Shown piece after piece: positions 45,899-54,855 of a stretch of DNA of 64,000 nucleotides. This DNA comes from JANQOH01 sp965242575 (GTDB taxonomy: Bacteria; Pseudomonadota; Alphaproteobacteria; UBA7887), in the NCBI GenBank assembly GCA_965242575.1, contig OZ251461.1, positions 1,426,001 through 1,490,000 on the forward strand. The letters run 5' to 3'. The first letter of the stretch is position 1. The number at the start of each line of letters is the position of its first letter. The translations under genes were made by a program, and so were the position numbers. The notes under the pieces were generated by a model. It ran no database searches. It saw only the letters and a program-made list of their open reading frames with translations, and was not told the origin of the DNA.

Positions 45899-47076
45899 GT
45901 GTCCTGCGTCTGAAGTTAGTATCATAACGGGCAGTGATCGCCGATTCGGGGAGGGTAAGCGATGGGGCGTTGTGTCGGTCGGCCCGTGGCGGCCGTGGTG
46001 TTGAGCGCCGCAGAGCGGTCGTTCCTTGAGCGTCAGGTTCGCCGTCGCCGGGTGGCGCGGGGGATGTCGGATCGCTGCCGCATCGTCCTGCGCTGCGCCG
46101 ATGGCTTGACGAGCAAGGCGGTGGCGGCGGAACTCGGCGTGCACGAACACACCGTCGGCAAGTGGCGTCGTCGTTTTCTGCAGGATCGTGTCGAGGGCCT
46201 GTCGGACGCGCCGCGTTCGGGGCGCCCGCGGAGCATAGAAGATGCGCGGGTGGCCGAGGTCGTCAAGCGGACGCTCGAGACGTCGCCCCCCGACGCGACG
46301 CATTGGTCGATCCGCTCGATGGCCCGGGAGGCGGGGCTTTCGCACACGACGGTGCGGCGGATCTGGAAGGCGTTCGGGCTGCAACCGCACCGGTCGGAGG
46401 CGTTCAAGCTTTCCAGCGATCCGCTGTTCGTGGATAAGGTGCGGGACATCGTGGGGCTCTATCTGTCGCCGCCGGCCCGCGCGCTGGTGCTCTGCGTCGA
46501 TGAGAAGAGCCAGGGACAAGCCCTTGACCGCGAGCAGCCGGTCTTGCCGACGATGCCGGGCATGCCCGAACGGCGGACGCACAACTATGTCCGGCACGGG
46601 ACGACGTCGCTGTTCGCCGCGCTCGACGCCGCAACGGGCTTCGTCATCGGCAAGTGCTATAGACGCCACCGGGCGCGGGAGTTCCTCGATTTCCTCAAGG
46701 AGATCGACGCTCGTGTTCCCGAAGACCTGGACGTTCATATCGTCATGGACAACTACACGACCCACAAGACCGCTTCGGTCAAGGCATGGCTGGCGCGACG
46801 GCCACGCTATCACGCTCACTTCACGCCGACCTCGGCCTCGTGGATCAATCAGGTGGAGCGCTGGTTCGCCGAACTGACGCGCAAGCAGCTTCAACGGGGC
46901 GTGCACACCTCCACGAAACAGCTCGAGGCGGATATCCGCGCCTTCATCGACCGGCACAACCAGAATCCCAAGCCCTTCAAATGGACCAAAACCGCCGACG
47001 ATATCCTCGCACCCGTCAAACGCTTCTGTCACCGCGTCGACCGCACATTATGCAGCGAACTTTAGACTCAGGACAC
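45899..47076 (+). mobile_element. IS630-family insertion sequence
   Basis: A 1178-bp element with ends GTGTCCTGCGTCTGAAGTT and, inverted, GTGTCCTGAGTCTAAAGTT, flanked by TA (45897-45898 and 47077-47078), the target normally used by this family. An IS1380-family element begins four bases after it. Confidence 0.9.
45962..47065 (+). CDS. IS630-family transposase
   Basis: A 367-residue single-frame protein. Residues 20-130 are a homeodomain-like HTH pair (KAVAAELGVHEHTVGKWRRR, and GLSHTTVRRIWKAFGL). The DDE core shows CVDEKSQGQALDREQP, HIVMDNYTTHKTASVKAWL and SASWINQVERWFAELTRK. All three catalytic acids are present. Appears intact. Confidence 0.95.
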   Translation: MGRCVGRPVAAVVLSAAERSFLERQVRRRRVARGMSDRCRIVLRCADGLTSKAVAAELGVHEHTVGKWRRRFLQDRVEGLSDAPRSGRPRSIEDARVAEVVKRTLETSPPDATHWSIRSMAREAGLSHTTVRRIWKAFGLQPHRSEAFKLSSDPLFVDKVRDIVGLYLSPPARALVLCVDEKSQGQALDREQPVLPTMPGMPERRTHNYVRHGTTSLFAALDAATGFVIGKCYRRHRAREFLDFLKEIDARVPEDLDVHIVMDNYTTHKTASVKAWLARRPRYHAHFTPTSASWINQVERWFAELTRKQLQRGVHTSTKQLEADIRAFIDRHNQNPKPFKWTKTADDILAPVKRFCHRVDRTLCSEL

Positions 47077-47079
47077 TAG

Positions 47080-48726
47080 CCCGGATTTCTCATACGTCTC
47101 CGGGTTGAGGGTCGGTGTGCGGTGTCGGCGAGGATTTTCGGGTTTGTGCATCCGCCGCCATTTTCGGGACGCGTTGGAGCGCCCATCGGCTGGCGACGGG
47201 TGGTTCGGTTCGGCGATGTCTCCGTTGTTGCGGGGAAGGGTGAGTTGTGCGCCGCTTCAGGTTGCGGCGGCGGATAGTCGCCTTCGGGCGGTGCGGAACT
47301 CGTCCTGGAAAGGATGGTTGGTGTCCATTGCGATCTTGATGCGGCGGACGCTGACACGGACCCATGCGGCGATCTTGAGCAGTTTGAGGCGCAGGCTTCC
47401 ACATGTGGCGGCGGCGAGGCGGGTGTGGGCGAGGCCGAGGCGGCGCAGGGCGCAGAGCAGCACATAGGCCATCGACGCGAACCACAAGCGGAGTTGGTTG
47501 GCGCGCATGCTATGCGCCGAGGTGCGGTCGGAGAACAGGTCGAGTTGGCATTCCTTGATGCGGTTCTCCATCTCGCCGCGCTGGCAATACAGGTCCTCGT
47601 AGAGGCTCCGGGCGTCATGCGCGCTGGCGGCGAGCGAGGTGACGACGAAGCGCGGATTGGCCTTGCCGCGGGTCCATTCGGCCTTACCGACGACGCGGCG
47701 TTCGCGGCTCCAACTATCGCGCGTGGACCACATGAAGTCGGCGAAGCGCCGCGCCGGGGCGCCGCTCCGCTCGCTGTCCGCCTCGGCCTCCGCCAGCGCA
47801 TCCGCGACCTGCGCCGCCAGACGGTCGTTCCGCGCCAAGCCGAACAGGTAATCCACCCCGTTGGCTTGGCGCCACGCCATCAGCGCCTCGCGCGCGAACC
47901 CCGAATCGGCCCGCAACACGATCCGCGTATCCGGCCACCGCGCCCGCAACAGGGCCACGATCCGCGCAGCCTCCTCTACCGCCCCGGCCGCCCCGTCGAC
48001 GTTCGCCGGGCGCAGCCGCGCCGCCAGAAGGTGACGACCGCACAAAACATAAAGCGGCAAGTAGCAGTAGCAGTCGTAATAGCCGTGGAAAAACCGCCCC
48101 TCCTGCGACCCGTGAACCGGATCGTTCGTCGCGTCGAAATCCAGAACCACCCGATCCGGAGCCGCCTCATGCGCGTCCAGGAACAGCGTCACCAACACAT
48201 CCGCAATCGCCGACCCGTCATGGACGATCTTGCTGTCCCCAGACGGAGACAACACCGCCCAACTCCAACCGGCTCGGCGTCGACTTCCCCGCAACCGGAG
48301 CGCAGTTCCGGCGCTTCGCGCGCAACTTCCCCGCAAGAACCGCCATAACCGGATCGCCGCGCAACACATCGTGGTCGATCAAGTCCTCATAGCCCAACGC
48401 AATCCCGAATACACGCTGACCCACAAGCGTCCGAACCGAGTGCTCTACGAACCGACCATCGCGATGATCCGCGAAACAAGCCGCAAGGCGGTCCACAAGC
48501 CCAATAACCGCATCCGCCTGTCCGAGCGGCAGAGCGCCGGCGTCCGAGGATCGACCCGCCGTCGAAAACCACCGCAACAGCCCGGCCCGAACCGCTTGAA
48601 TGGCGCCGGACGCCGCGGAACGCTCCGTTCGCATCGGGGAACTCCCCACCCTTATATAAGATCTTGATCAAGAACGCTATATCGCAGGCAGGACCCCGAT
48701 GCGCCTAAAACTATGAGAAATCCGGG
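47080..48726 (-). mobile_element. IS1380-family insertion sequence, frameshifted
   Basis: A 1647-bp element with short ends CCCGGATTTCTCATA in inverted orientation. The flanks are CTAG on the left (part of the IS630 junction) and TTAG on the right, a near match to a 4-bp duplication. The right end touches the stop codon of the SDR gene. The transposase is frameshifted, so this copy may be immobile. Confidence 0.85.
47257..48634 (-). pseudogene. IS1380-family transposase, split by a frameshift
   Basis: The N-terminal frame begins at ATG 48634 (MRTERSAASG) and contains EHSVRTLVGQRVFGIALGYE, DLIDHDVLRGDPVMAVLAGK and AGKSTPSRLELG. Somewhere between 48225 and 48262 the frame changes. The C-terminal part, to 47257, has HDGSAIADVLVTLFLDAHEA, VVLDFDATNDPVHGSQEGRF, FHGYYDCYCYLPLYVLCGRH, ADSGFAREALMAWR and the final MENRIKECQLDLFSDRTSAH. 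One extra base or two missing bases explain it. IS1380 members are not known for programmed frameshifting, so decay or a sequencing error is more likely. Confidence 0.85.
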
Positions 48727-49536
48727 TTAGCCCGGCGGACGGGCCGCGGTGGCCGTGAGGCCGCCGTCGACGACGATCTCCGTTCCGGTGACGTATTTCG
48801 ACTCGTCGCAGGCGAGGAACAGCGCCGCATGGGCTACGTCCCAGGCGTCGCCCATGCGGCCCATCGGCGGCTGGCGATGGCGCGCCGCGACCAGCGCCGC
48901 GGCGTCGCCGCCGCCGCGTTCGCCGGCCAGGCGATGCTCCACCAGCGGCGTGTGCATCAGGCCGGGCACGACGGTGTTCAGCCGGACGCCGCGCGCCGCG
49001 TAGCTCACCGCCGTCACCCGCGTGAACTGGATCAGCCCCGCCTTGCTGGCGGCGTAGGCGGCGATGTCGTGGCCGATATGGCGCAGGCCGGCGACGGAGG
49101 CGATGTTGACGACCGCGCCGCCGCCCCGCCGCTCCATCTCCGGCAGCGCATGCTTGCAGGCGAGATAGACGTAGCGGAGGTTGGTGTCCATCTGCCGGTC
49201 CCACACCGCTTCGTCCATCTCCACCGGCCCGCCCGGCGCGGAGCCGCCGACGTTGTTCACCAGCGCGTCGAGGCCGCCACAGGCCGCGAGGCAGGTGGCG
49301 ACCGCCCCGGCGACCGCCGCGCCGTCGGTCACGTCGGCGGCGTGCGCCGACGCGGCGCCGCCCTCGGCCCGGATAACGGCGACCGTCTCCTCGGCGGCGG
49401 CGAGGTCGCGGTCGACGGCGAGGACGCGCGCGCCCTCGCGCGCGAACAGCGCCGATATCGCCTTGCCGTTGCCCCAGCCCGGCGCCGCCGACCCGGCGCC
49501 GAGCACCAGCGCGGCGCGCCCGGCGAGCCGGTTCAC
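48727..49536 (-). CDS. SDR family oxidoreductase 1
   Basis: A 269-residue Rossmann enzyme from GTG 49536. The cofactor loop is LGAGSAAPGWGNGKA, the NNVGG motif follows, and the active site NIASVAGLRHIGHDIAAYAA-SK holds Ser, Tyr and Lys in normal spacing. The C-terminus has VTGTEIVVDGGL. Substrate unknown. Its stop TAA is directly against the IS1380 end. The start overlaps the Ppx/GppA stop (GTGA), so it is in the same operon. Confidence 0.9.
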   Translation of the reverse strand: MNRLAGRAALVLGAGSAAPGWGNGKAISALFAREGARVLAVDRDLAAAEETVAVIRAEGGAASAHAADVTDGAAVAGAVATCLAACGGLDALVNNVGGSAPGGPVEMDEAVWDRQMDTNLRYVYLACKHALPEMERRGGGAVVNIASVAGLRHIGHDIAAYAASKAGLIQFTRVTAVSYAARGVRLNTVVPGLMHTPLVEHRLAGERGGGDAAALVAARHRQPPMGRMGDAWDVAHAALFLACDESKYVTGTEIVVDGGLTATAARPPG

Positions 49537-51068
49537 GGCCCGCCCGCCGCCGGCGCGCGGTCCAGCGCCGCCGCCAGGTTCTCGAAACGGCGCATCGCCG
49601 CCTCCCCCACCAGGCGGCGGTCGCCGGAGCCGCGGCCCAGCCGCAGCGTCGGCGGCCGCTCCGCGAGCGCCAGCGGGAAGCGCCCGAGTATCCCCGGCGC
49701 CCCGGCGGACAGGGTCTCGCCCAGCCGCGCCGCCAGGCCGACGACCCGCGCGCGGGCGCGCTCCGCCTCGGTCAACAGCCGCCTTTCCGCCGCCCGCAGG
49801 ACGCCCGCGCTGTCGCGGCCGGTATAGCGCGCGAACACCGCGCGGGCGAGGAAGCAGCGCTCGGTATGGCTCGCGTACAGCGTCGGCGCGTGGAGGACCT
49901 CGGCGGCCGCGTGTTCGGCCCGGTGGTCGGGGTGGAGGCGCCAGCCGGCGCCGCCGAGCAGGCAGGCGGCGCGGCGCAGGCGGCGCTCGTCCGCGGTCTC
50001 GCCGGGGAACAGCCCGTCCGTCCAGGCGGCGAGTTCGGCGCCGTGTCCGGGGAGCCGCGCGGCGCGGTCGGCGATGTCGCGGCAGGCGGCGAGCAGCGGG
50101 TCCTCGGCGCGGACCTCGGCGGGCAGGCGCGCATGGACCAGCCCCTCGCGCAGGCCGAGCGCCGAGAACACGACCCGCCGCGGCGCCGCGGCGCGCAGCA
50201 GCCGCTCCAGCGCCAGCGCGGCGAGCGGCAGCAGGTCGAGGCGCCGCCGCGGCGCGCCGCCCATCCGCGCGAGGGATTCGCGACTCTGGCCGGCGACGAG
50301 CGCGGCCAGCCGGATCGTGTCGCGCGCGCTCCGCCGGTAGCGGTGGACGATCCGCAGCGGGTAGCCCCGCCGCGCCATGTCGACGCGGGCGAGGGCGCGC
50401 CAGGCGCCGCCGACGGCGTAGAGCTCGGCGCCGGCCGCCGCCTCCGCCAGCCACGGCAGGCGGGCGAGGGCGTCGTCGACGAGGGCGCGCGCCCGCTTCG
50501 CGCTTCCCTCCGCCGCCGCGCGCAGGCTGAGCGGGCCGAGCGGCAGGCTGGCGCGCTCGGTGGCGCGGCCCTCCTCGAGGCGCGCGAGCTCCAGGCTGCC
50601 GCCGCCGAGATCGCCCATGACGCCGCGGGCCTCGGGGATTCCGGCGAACACGCCGGCCGCGGCCGCCTCCGCCTCCTCGGCGCCGGACAGCACGCGCACC
50701 TCGAGGCCGGAGCGCCGCGCCGCCTCGCGGGCGAAGTCCGCGCCGTCGGCGGCGTCGCGCACCGCCGCCGTCGCCACCGCGTCCACCCGCGCCGCGCCCA
50801 GGGCCCGGGCGAGGACGGCGAAGCGTTCGAGCGCGTCGAGCGCCTTCTCCGCGCCGGCGGGGCAGAGCCGCCCGGTCCGCCGGACCTCCCGCCCGATCCC
50901 GCAGGGGACCTTTTCGTTGAGCAGCGGCGGCGGCGCGCGGCGGCGCCCGTCATAGACGACCAGCCGGACCGAGTTCGAGCCGATATCGACGACGCCATGG
51001 CGCTCCGCCCGGTCCGCCCCGACAGCGCCGGACGAAGCCGCGCCGGACGAAGCCGCGGCGGCGGTCAG
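49533..51068 (-). CDS. Ppx/GppA family exopolyphosphatase
   Basis: About 511 residues. N-terminal VVDIGSNSVRLVVYDG and GDLGGGSLELARLEEG are the phosphate-binding motifs of the ASKHA-type Ppx/GppA fold; the C-terminal half is an HD-like helical domain. No ATG, GTG or TTG occurs in frame before the conserved DIGSNS. The best candidate is CTG at 51068-51066, which would overlap the upstream stop as CTGA. Alphaproteobacteria often have ppk between hdaA and ppx; here an SDR gene occupies that place. It degrades polyphosphate or (p)ppGpp. Confidence 0.85.
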   Translation of the reverse strand: MTAAAASSGAASSGAVGADRAERHGVVDIGSNSVRLVVYDGRRRAPPPLLNEKVPCGIGREVRRTGRLCPAGAEKALDALERFAVLARALGAARVDAVATAAVRDAADGADFAREAARRSGLEVRVLSGAEEAEAAAAGVFAGIPEARGVMGDLGGGSLELARLEEGRATERASLPLGPLSLRAAAEGSAKRARALVDDALARLPWLAEAAAGAELYAVGGAWRALARVDMARRGYPLRIVHRYRRSARDTIRLAALVAGQSRESLARMGGAPRRRLDLLPLAALALERLLRAAAPRRVVFSALGLREGLVHARLPAEVRAEDPLLAACRDIADRAARLPGHGAELAAWTDGLFPGETADERRLRRAACLLGGAGWRLHPDHRAEHAAAEVLHAPTLYASHTERCFLARAVFARYTGRDSAGVLRAAERRLLTEAERARARVVGLAARLGETLSAGAPGILGRFPLALAERPPTLRLGRGSGDRRLVGEAAMRRFENLAAALDRAPAAGGP

Positions 51069-51850
51069 AAAACGCCTCGGAAGGCGCCGCCGTCCATCAG
51101 CAGGTGCTGGCCGGTGACGAAGCCCGCCCGCGCGCCGCACAGGAACGCGCAGGCGTCGCCGAACTCGGCCGGGTCGCCGAACCGGCCGGCGGGGTTGGCC
51201 GCCGCCGCCCGGGCCGCGAACTCGGCCTCGTCCGCGCCCGCCTCCCTGGCGCGGAAGCGGATGTTGCCGCGCAGGCGGTCGGTGTCGAACGGGCCGGGCA
51301 GCAGGCAGTTGACGGTGACGTTGTGCGCCACCGTCTCCCGCGCCAGCCCGGCGACGAACCCGGCGAGGCCGGTGCGCGCGCCGTTCGACATGCCGAGTTC
51401 GGGGATCGGGCTGCGGGTGGAGGCGGAGGTGATGTTGACGATGCGGCCGAACCCGCGCGCGATCATGCCGTCCACCGTCGCCTTCATGAGCTCGATCGGC
51501 GTCAGCATGTTGGCGGTCACGCCGGCGATCCAGTCGTCGCGCGACCAGTCGCGGAAGTCGCCCGGCGGCGGCCCGCCGGCGTTGTTGACCAGGATGTCGG
51601 GCTCGGGGCAGGCGGCGAGCAGCCGCTCCTGCCCCTCCGGGGTCGTCACGTCGCATGCGACCGCCGCCACCGCGGCGCCGGTCTCGCGGCGGATCTCCTC
51701 CGCCGTCGCCTCCAGCGGCCCGGAGGTCCGCGCGTTAATCGTCACCGCGACGCCCTCGCGGGCGAGCGAGAACGCGCAGGCGCGCCCCAGCCCCTTGCTG
51801 GACGCGCAGACGATCGCCTTGCGGCCCGAAATCCCCAGATCCATCGTCAT
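51065..51850 (-). CDS. SDR family protein 2 with altered active site
   Basis: A 261-residue FabG-like protein. The cofactor motif is CASSKGLGRACAFSLAREG, then NNAGG. At the active site the usual YxxxK is replaced: TSASTRSPIPELGMSNGAR, where M and R stand in the positions of Tyr and Lys. A clade of SDRs with SNGAR-like sequence is known to me, and these may not be ordinary dehydrogenases. C-terminal VTGQHLLMDGGAFRG. ATGA overlap with hdaA. Confidence 0.85.
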   Translation of the reverse strand: MTMDLGISGRKAIVCASSKGLGRACAFSLAREGVAVTINARTSGPLEATAEEIRRETGAAVAAVACDVTTPEGQERLLAACPEPDILVNNAGGPPPGDFRDWSRDDWIAGVTANMLTPIELMKATVDGMIARGFGRIVNITSASTRSPIPELGMSNGARTGLAGFVAGLARETVAHNVTVNCLLPGPFDTDRLRGNIRFRAREAGADEAEFAARAAAANPAGRFGDPAEFGDACAFLCGARAGFVTGQHLLMDGGAFRGVF

Positions 51851-52566
51851 CCTCCCCCGGAGTCGCGCGCCTCGTCGTCGGCGCGCAGCAATTCGCGGAC
51901 CAGCGGAATGCCGATCGCCCGTTTGCGTTCCCAGGCCGCGCGGTCCGCGCGCGCGGCGATCCGCCGCGCGGCGGCGAACGACCGCTCGATGCGGCCCACG
52001 AGATAATCTATCGTCGCGGGCGCGACAATCGCGCCGCGGTCGGCGAACTGCTTGACCAGCACCGCCGCGAGCAGGTCGTCGTCGGGCGCGGCGATGGCGG
52101 CCGCCGGCAGGGCGCGGAGGCGCGAGCGCAGGTCGGCGAGGCCGGCCCGCCAGCGCGCCGGCGGCGCGGCGGCGCTGGCCAGCAGCGCGCCGCCGCGCGC
52201 AACGAGGCGGTCATGGAGGGCGAACAGGGCGGTTTCGTCGACCCCCGCCGCCAGCGCCGCGTCGAGGTCGTCGAGGGCGACCGCGCGCGCCTCCGCCGCA
52301 AGGCCGGCGAGCGCGCCGCCGAGGTCGCGCGCGGCGACGCGCCGGGCGCCGGCGCGGCGCGCCCACACCGCCAGCAGGTGGCTCTTGCCGCAACCCGGCG
52401 GGCCGTGCACCGCCAGCCCCGGCGCCGGCCAGTCGGGCCAGCGCGCGACCCACTCCGCCGCCTCGCGGTTGGCGGCGGCGACGAGGAAGTCCCCCGCCCC
52501 GTCCGCGGCGCCGGGCGGGAACGCCAGCGCCGCCTGCGGCGCGGCGCCGGACGCCGCGCCGGTCAC
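51847..52566 (-). CDS. hdaA: DnaA-related regulatory inactivator HdaA
   Basis: A 239-residue AAA protein from GTG 52566, with Walker A VHGPPGCGKSHLLAVW and the acidic motif AVALDDLDAAL, then a C-terminal helical region without the DnaA DNA-binding domain. HdaA works with the beta clamp to stimulate hydrolysis of DnaA-ATP after replication starts. GTGA overlap with the permease gene. Confidence 0.88.
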   Translation of the reverse strand: MTGAASGAAPQAALAFPPGAADGAGDFLVAAANREAAEWVARWPDWPAPGLAVHGPPGCGKSHLLAVWARRAGARRVAARDLGGALAGLAAEARAVALDDLDAALAAGVDETALFALHDRLVARGGALLASAAAPPARWRAGLADLRSRLRALPAAAIAAPDDDLLAAVLVKQFADRGAIVAPATIDYLVGRIERSFAAARRIAARADRAAWERKRAIGIPLVRELLRADDEARDSGGG

Positions 52567-53630
52567 GGCCCGGCGCCGCGCCCGAGATAGAGTTGGCTGG
52601 CGCGGTAGCGCCCGATGGCGAAGCGCGCCAGCACGCCGGCCGCCGCCGCCGTCGGCACGGCAATCAGCATCCCGACGAAGCCGAACAGCGCGCCGCCGGC
52701 GAGCAGCGCGAACATGACCCATACCGGGTGCAGCCCCACCCGGTCGCCGACGAGTTTCGGAGTGAGCCAGTAGCCCTCGACCGCCTGCCCGGCGACGAAG
52801 ACGACGGCGAGCAGGAGCAGTTGCGGCGACCAGCCGAACTGGAGGTAGCCGAAGCCCGCCGAGAGGACCAGCCCCACCAGCGACCCGACGAAGGGGACGA
52901 AGGAGACGAGGCCCGAGATCAGCCCGACGACGAGGCCGTATTGCAGCCCGGCGAGATGCAGCGCGGCGGCGTAGGCGGCGCCCATGACGAGGCACACCAG
53001 CGCCTGGCCGCGGACGAAGCCCGCCAGCCGCCGGTCGATCTCCCGCGCCTGCGCGCGGAAGGTCGCCGCATGGTCGCGCGGCGGCAACGCGTCGACCCAG
53101 GCCACCAGGCGGTCCCAGTCGCGCAGCAGGTACCACGCGACCACCGGCGTGACGACCAGCAGGCCGGCCAGGTTGAGGATCGCGACGCCGGAGGCGTAGA
53201 GGCCCCGCGCCGCCGCCAGCGCCCACCGCGCGAGCACCTTCTGGAGCTCCGCGAGGGCGGTGTCGACGCTCTCCACGCCGCCGGCGGGCAGGCGGTCCGA
53301 CACCAGCGCAAGGGCTTCGGCGAGGCCGCCGCGCGCCGCGTGGAGCAGGTCCGGCAGGCGCCGCGCGAAGCCCGTGAGCTGCCCCTCGACCAACGGCGCG
53401 AACAGGAACAGCGCCGCGCCGACGGCGGCCAGGAAGGCGAAGAGCGCGACGGTCGTCGCCAGCGCGCGCGGCAGTCCGCGCGCCTCCAGCCGGTCCACCG
53501 GCGGGTCGAGCAGGTAGGCCAGCGCCATCCCCGCGACGAAGGGCAGCAGGATCGCCCGCAGCAGCGCCAGCGCGGCGACGACCGCGGCCAGGACGCCGAT
53601 CCAGAAGAGGGCCTTGCCCGCCGCGCTCAC
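52563..53630 (-). CDS. AI-2E family (PerM/YdiK-like) membrane protein
   Basis: A 355-residue protein with eight or so hydrophobic segments: an N-terminal pair (VLAAVVAALALLRAILLPFV), a central soluble section and a C-terminal block (GLVVGLISGLVSFVPFVGSL, LLLLAVVFVAGQAVEGYWLT, FGFVGMLIAVPTAAAAGV). The FVPFVG and EGYWLTPK motifs define the family. Transport substrate is not known. The start codon GTG lies in a 17-bp tandem repeat. Confidence 0.88.
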   Translation of the reverse strand: MSAAGKALFWIGVLAAVVAALALLRAILLPFVAGMALAYLLDPPVDRLEARGLPRALATTVALFAFLAAVGAALFLFAPLVEGQLTGFARRLPDLLHAARGGLAEALALVSDRLPAGGVESVDTALAELQKVLARWALAAARGLYASGVAILNLAGLLVVTPVVAWYLLRDWDRLVAWVDALPPRDHAATFRAQAREIDRRLAGFVRGQALVCLVMGAAYAAALHLAGLQYGLVVGLISGLVSFVPFVGSLVGLVLSAGFGYLQFGWSPQLLLLAVVFVAGQAVEGYWLTPKLVGDRVGLHPVWVMFALLAGGALFGFVGMLIAVPTAAAAGVLARFAIGRYRASQLYLGRGAGP

Positions 53631-53657
53631 GCGAACGCCCCGCTCACGCGAACGCCC
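53624..53657. repeat. 17-bp tandem duplication at the permease start codon
   Basis: CGCTCACGCGAACGCCC occurs twice, head to tail (53624-53640 and 53641-53657). The first copy contains the permease start codon; the second offers an out-of-frame GTG. Confidence 0.9.
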
Positions 53658-53675
53658 CGATCCCCGGCGCCGCGG

Positions 53676-54824
53676 TCATTCGAACGCCAGGTCGTCGAGC
53701 GGCGGCGCGTCGGCGGCGGGTTCGGCGCGCGCCTCCGGGCCGGCGACGAACCGCCAGCCCCCCGCGCCGTCGGCGGCGAGCGCGACGCCGCGCTGCGCCA
53801 GCGCCGCGCGGAGCGAGTCCTCCGCGCCGAAATAATGCAGGGTCAGCGCCGCCCCGGCGGTTCCGAGGGCGCGGACCTCGACGCGGTCGATTTGCGTCAG
53901 CGCGGCGAGGCGCCGCCGCAGCGAGAGCCAGCTCGCGAGGCCGGACAGCCGCGCCGTCGCGTCGAGGCTGGCCCGGCTGCCGCGGTCCAGCAGGTTGTCG
54001 GCGATCCAGCGCTCCTCGATGGCGGCGGCGGCGGCGGCGGCGGCGCGGCGGTGGACTCCCTCGCCGCCGGGCTCCGTGAAGCGCAGGGCCTCGGCGACCG
54101 GCGCGCCGTGGGGGCGGATCTCGACCGAGAGGAATCCGCCCGCCGGCCCCGGCCGGGCGATGGCGACGAGGACCGCCGCCGCGCCGTGGCGCCGGGCGAT
54201 GGCGTCGAGGCGCTCCGAATCGCCCGCCAGCGCCTCCGCCGCCGCGGCGACGAAGCGGTTTTCCGGGTCGTCGCCGGGGAGCAGCAGCCGGACCGGCCGG
54301 TTGCGCCGGTCCAGCGCGCGCCAGGCGTCGCGCCACGGGTTCTCCGCGTCCCACAGGTTCGGGGGCGCGCCGGCGGGGGCGAGCACGGGCAGCGCCAGCA
54401 CCGGCGGGCTGCGGGTTTCGGCGTGGCGGACCCCCGCATCGGCGAGGAGGCGGCGGATCCCCCGATCATCGAATCGGACGGTGAACTCGCCGATATAGCG
54501 CCGCGCGGACCGGCGCTCGCGCGTCACCTCGTAGCCGCGCGCGAGGAGCGCGGCGGCCTCGGCGTCGAGGACCGGCAGGCGCGCATGGTCGGCGGCGGGG
54601 ACGATCTTGCGCAGCATCGCGTCGAGGGCGCGGCGGACCGCCTCGTCCACCGCCGTCAGCCGCGCCGCGCGCGCGCTCTCCGCCTCCACGTCGACGGTCA
54701 CGCCGGCGACCGAGAACAGGTCGTCGTCCGGGGCGGCGGGCGCGGCGATGGCGAACGCGGCGAGGCCGAGGACGCGCGCCGCGCCCGTTGCGAACCCCGC
54801 GCGCCGCGGTATGTTCGGCGGCAT
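53676..54824 (-). CDS. DUF2066 domain-containing exported protein
   Basis: About 382 residues when started at ATG 54824; an earlier ATG at 54878 would overlap purM by 23 bases and precede the signal peptide. N-terminus has arginines then a hydrophobic stretch (VLGLAAFAIAAPAAP), fitting a secretion signal. DUF2066 features follow: FSVAGVTVDVEAESARAARL, VDEAVRRALDAMLRKIVP and RYIGEFTVRFDDRGIRRLL. Family of unknown function, often upstream of the permease and hdaA genes and divergent from purM. Confidence 0.8.
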   Translation of the reverse strand: MPPNIPRRAGFATGAARVLGLAAFAIAAPAAPDDDLFSVAGVTVDVEAESARAARLTAVDEAVRRALDAMLRKIVPAADHARLPVLDAEAAALLARGYEVTRERRSARRYIGEFTVRFDDRGIRRLLADAGVRHAETRSPPVLALPVLAPAGAPPNLWDAENPWRDAWRALDRRNRPVRLLLPGDDPENRFVAAAAEALAGDSERLDAIARRHGAAAVLVAIARPGPAGGFLSVEIRPHGAPVAEALRFTEPGGEGVHRRAAAAAAAAIEERWIADNLLDRGSRASLDATARLSGLASWLSLRRRLAALTQIDRVEVRALGTAGAALTLHYFGAEDSLRAALAQRGVALAADGAGGWRFVAGPEARAEPAADAPPLDDLAFE

Positions 54825-54855
54825 TTGCGGCGCATCGTAGCACGGACGGCCCCGA

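Noticed and set aside
48225..48262. Programmed frameshift in the IS1380 transposase
   Set aside because: No slippery heptamer was visible there and the family normally uses a single frame.
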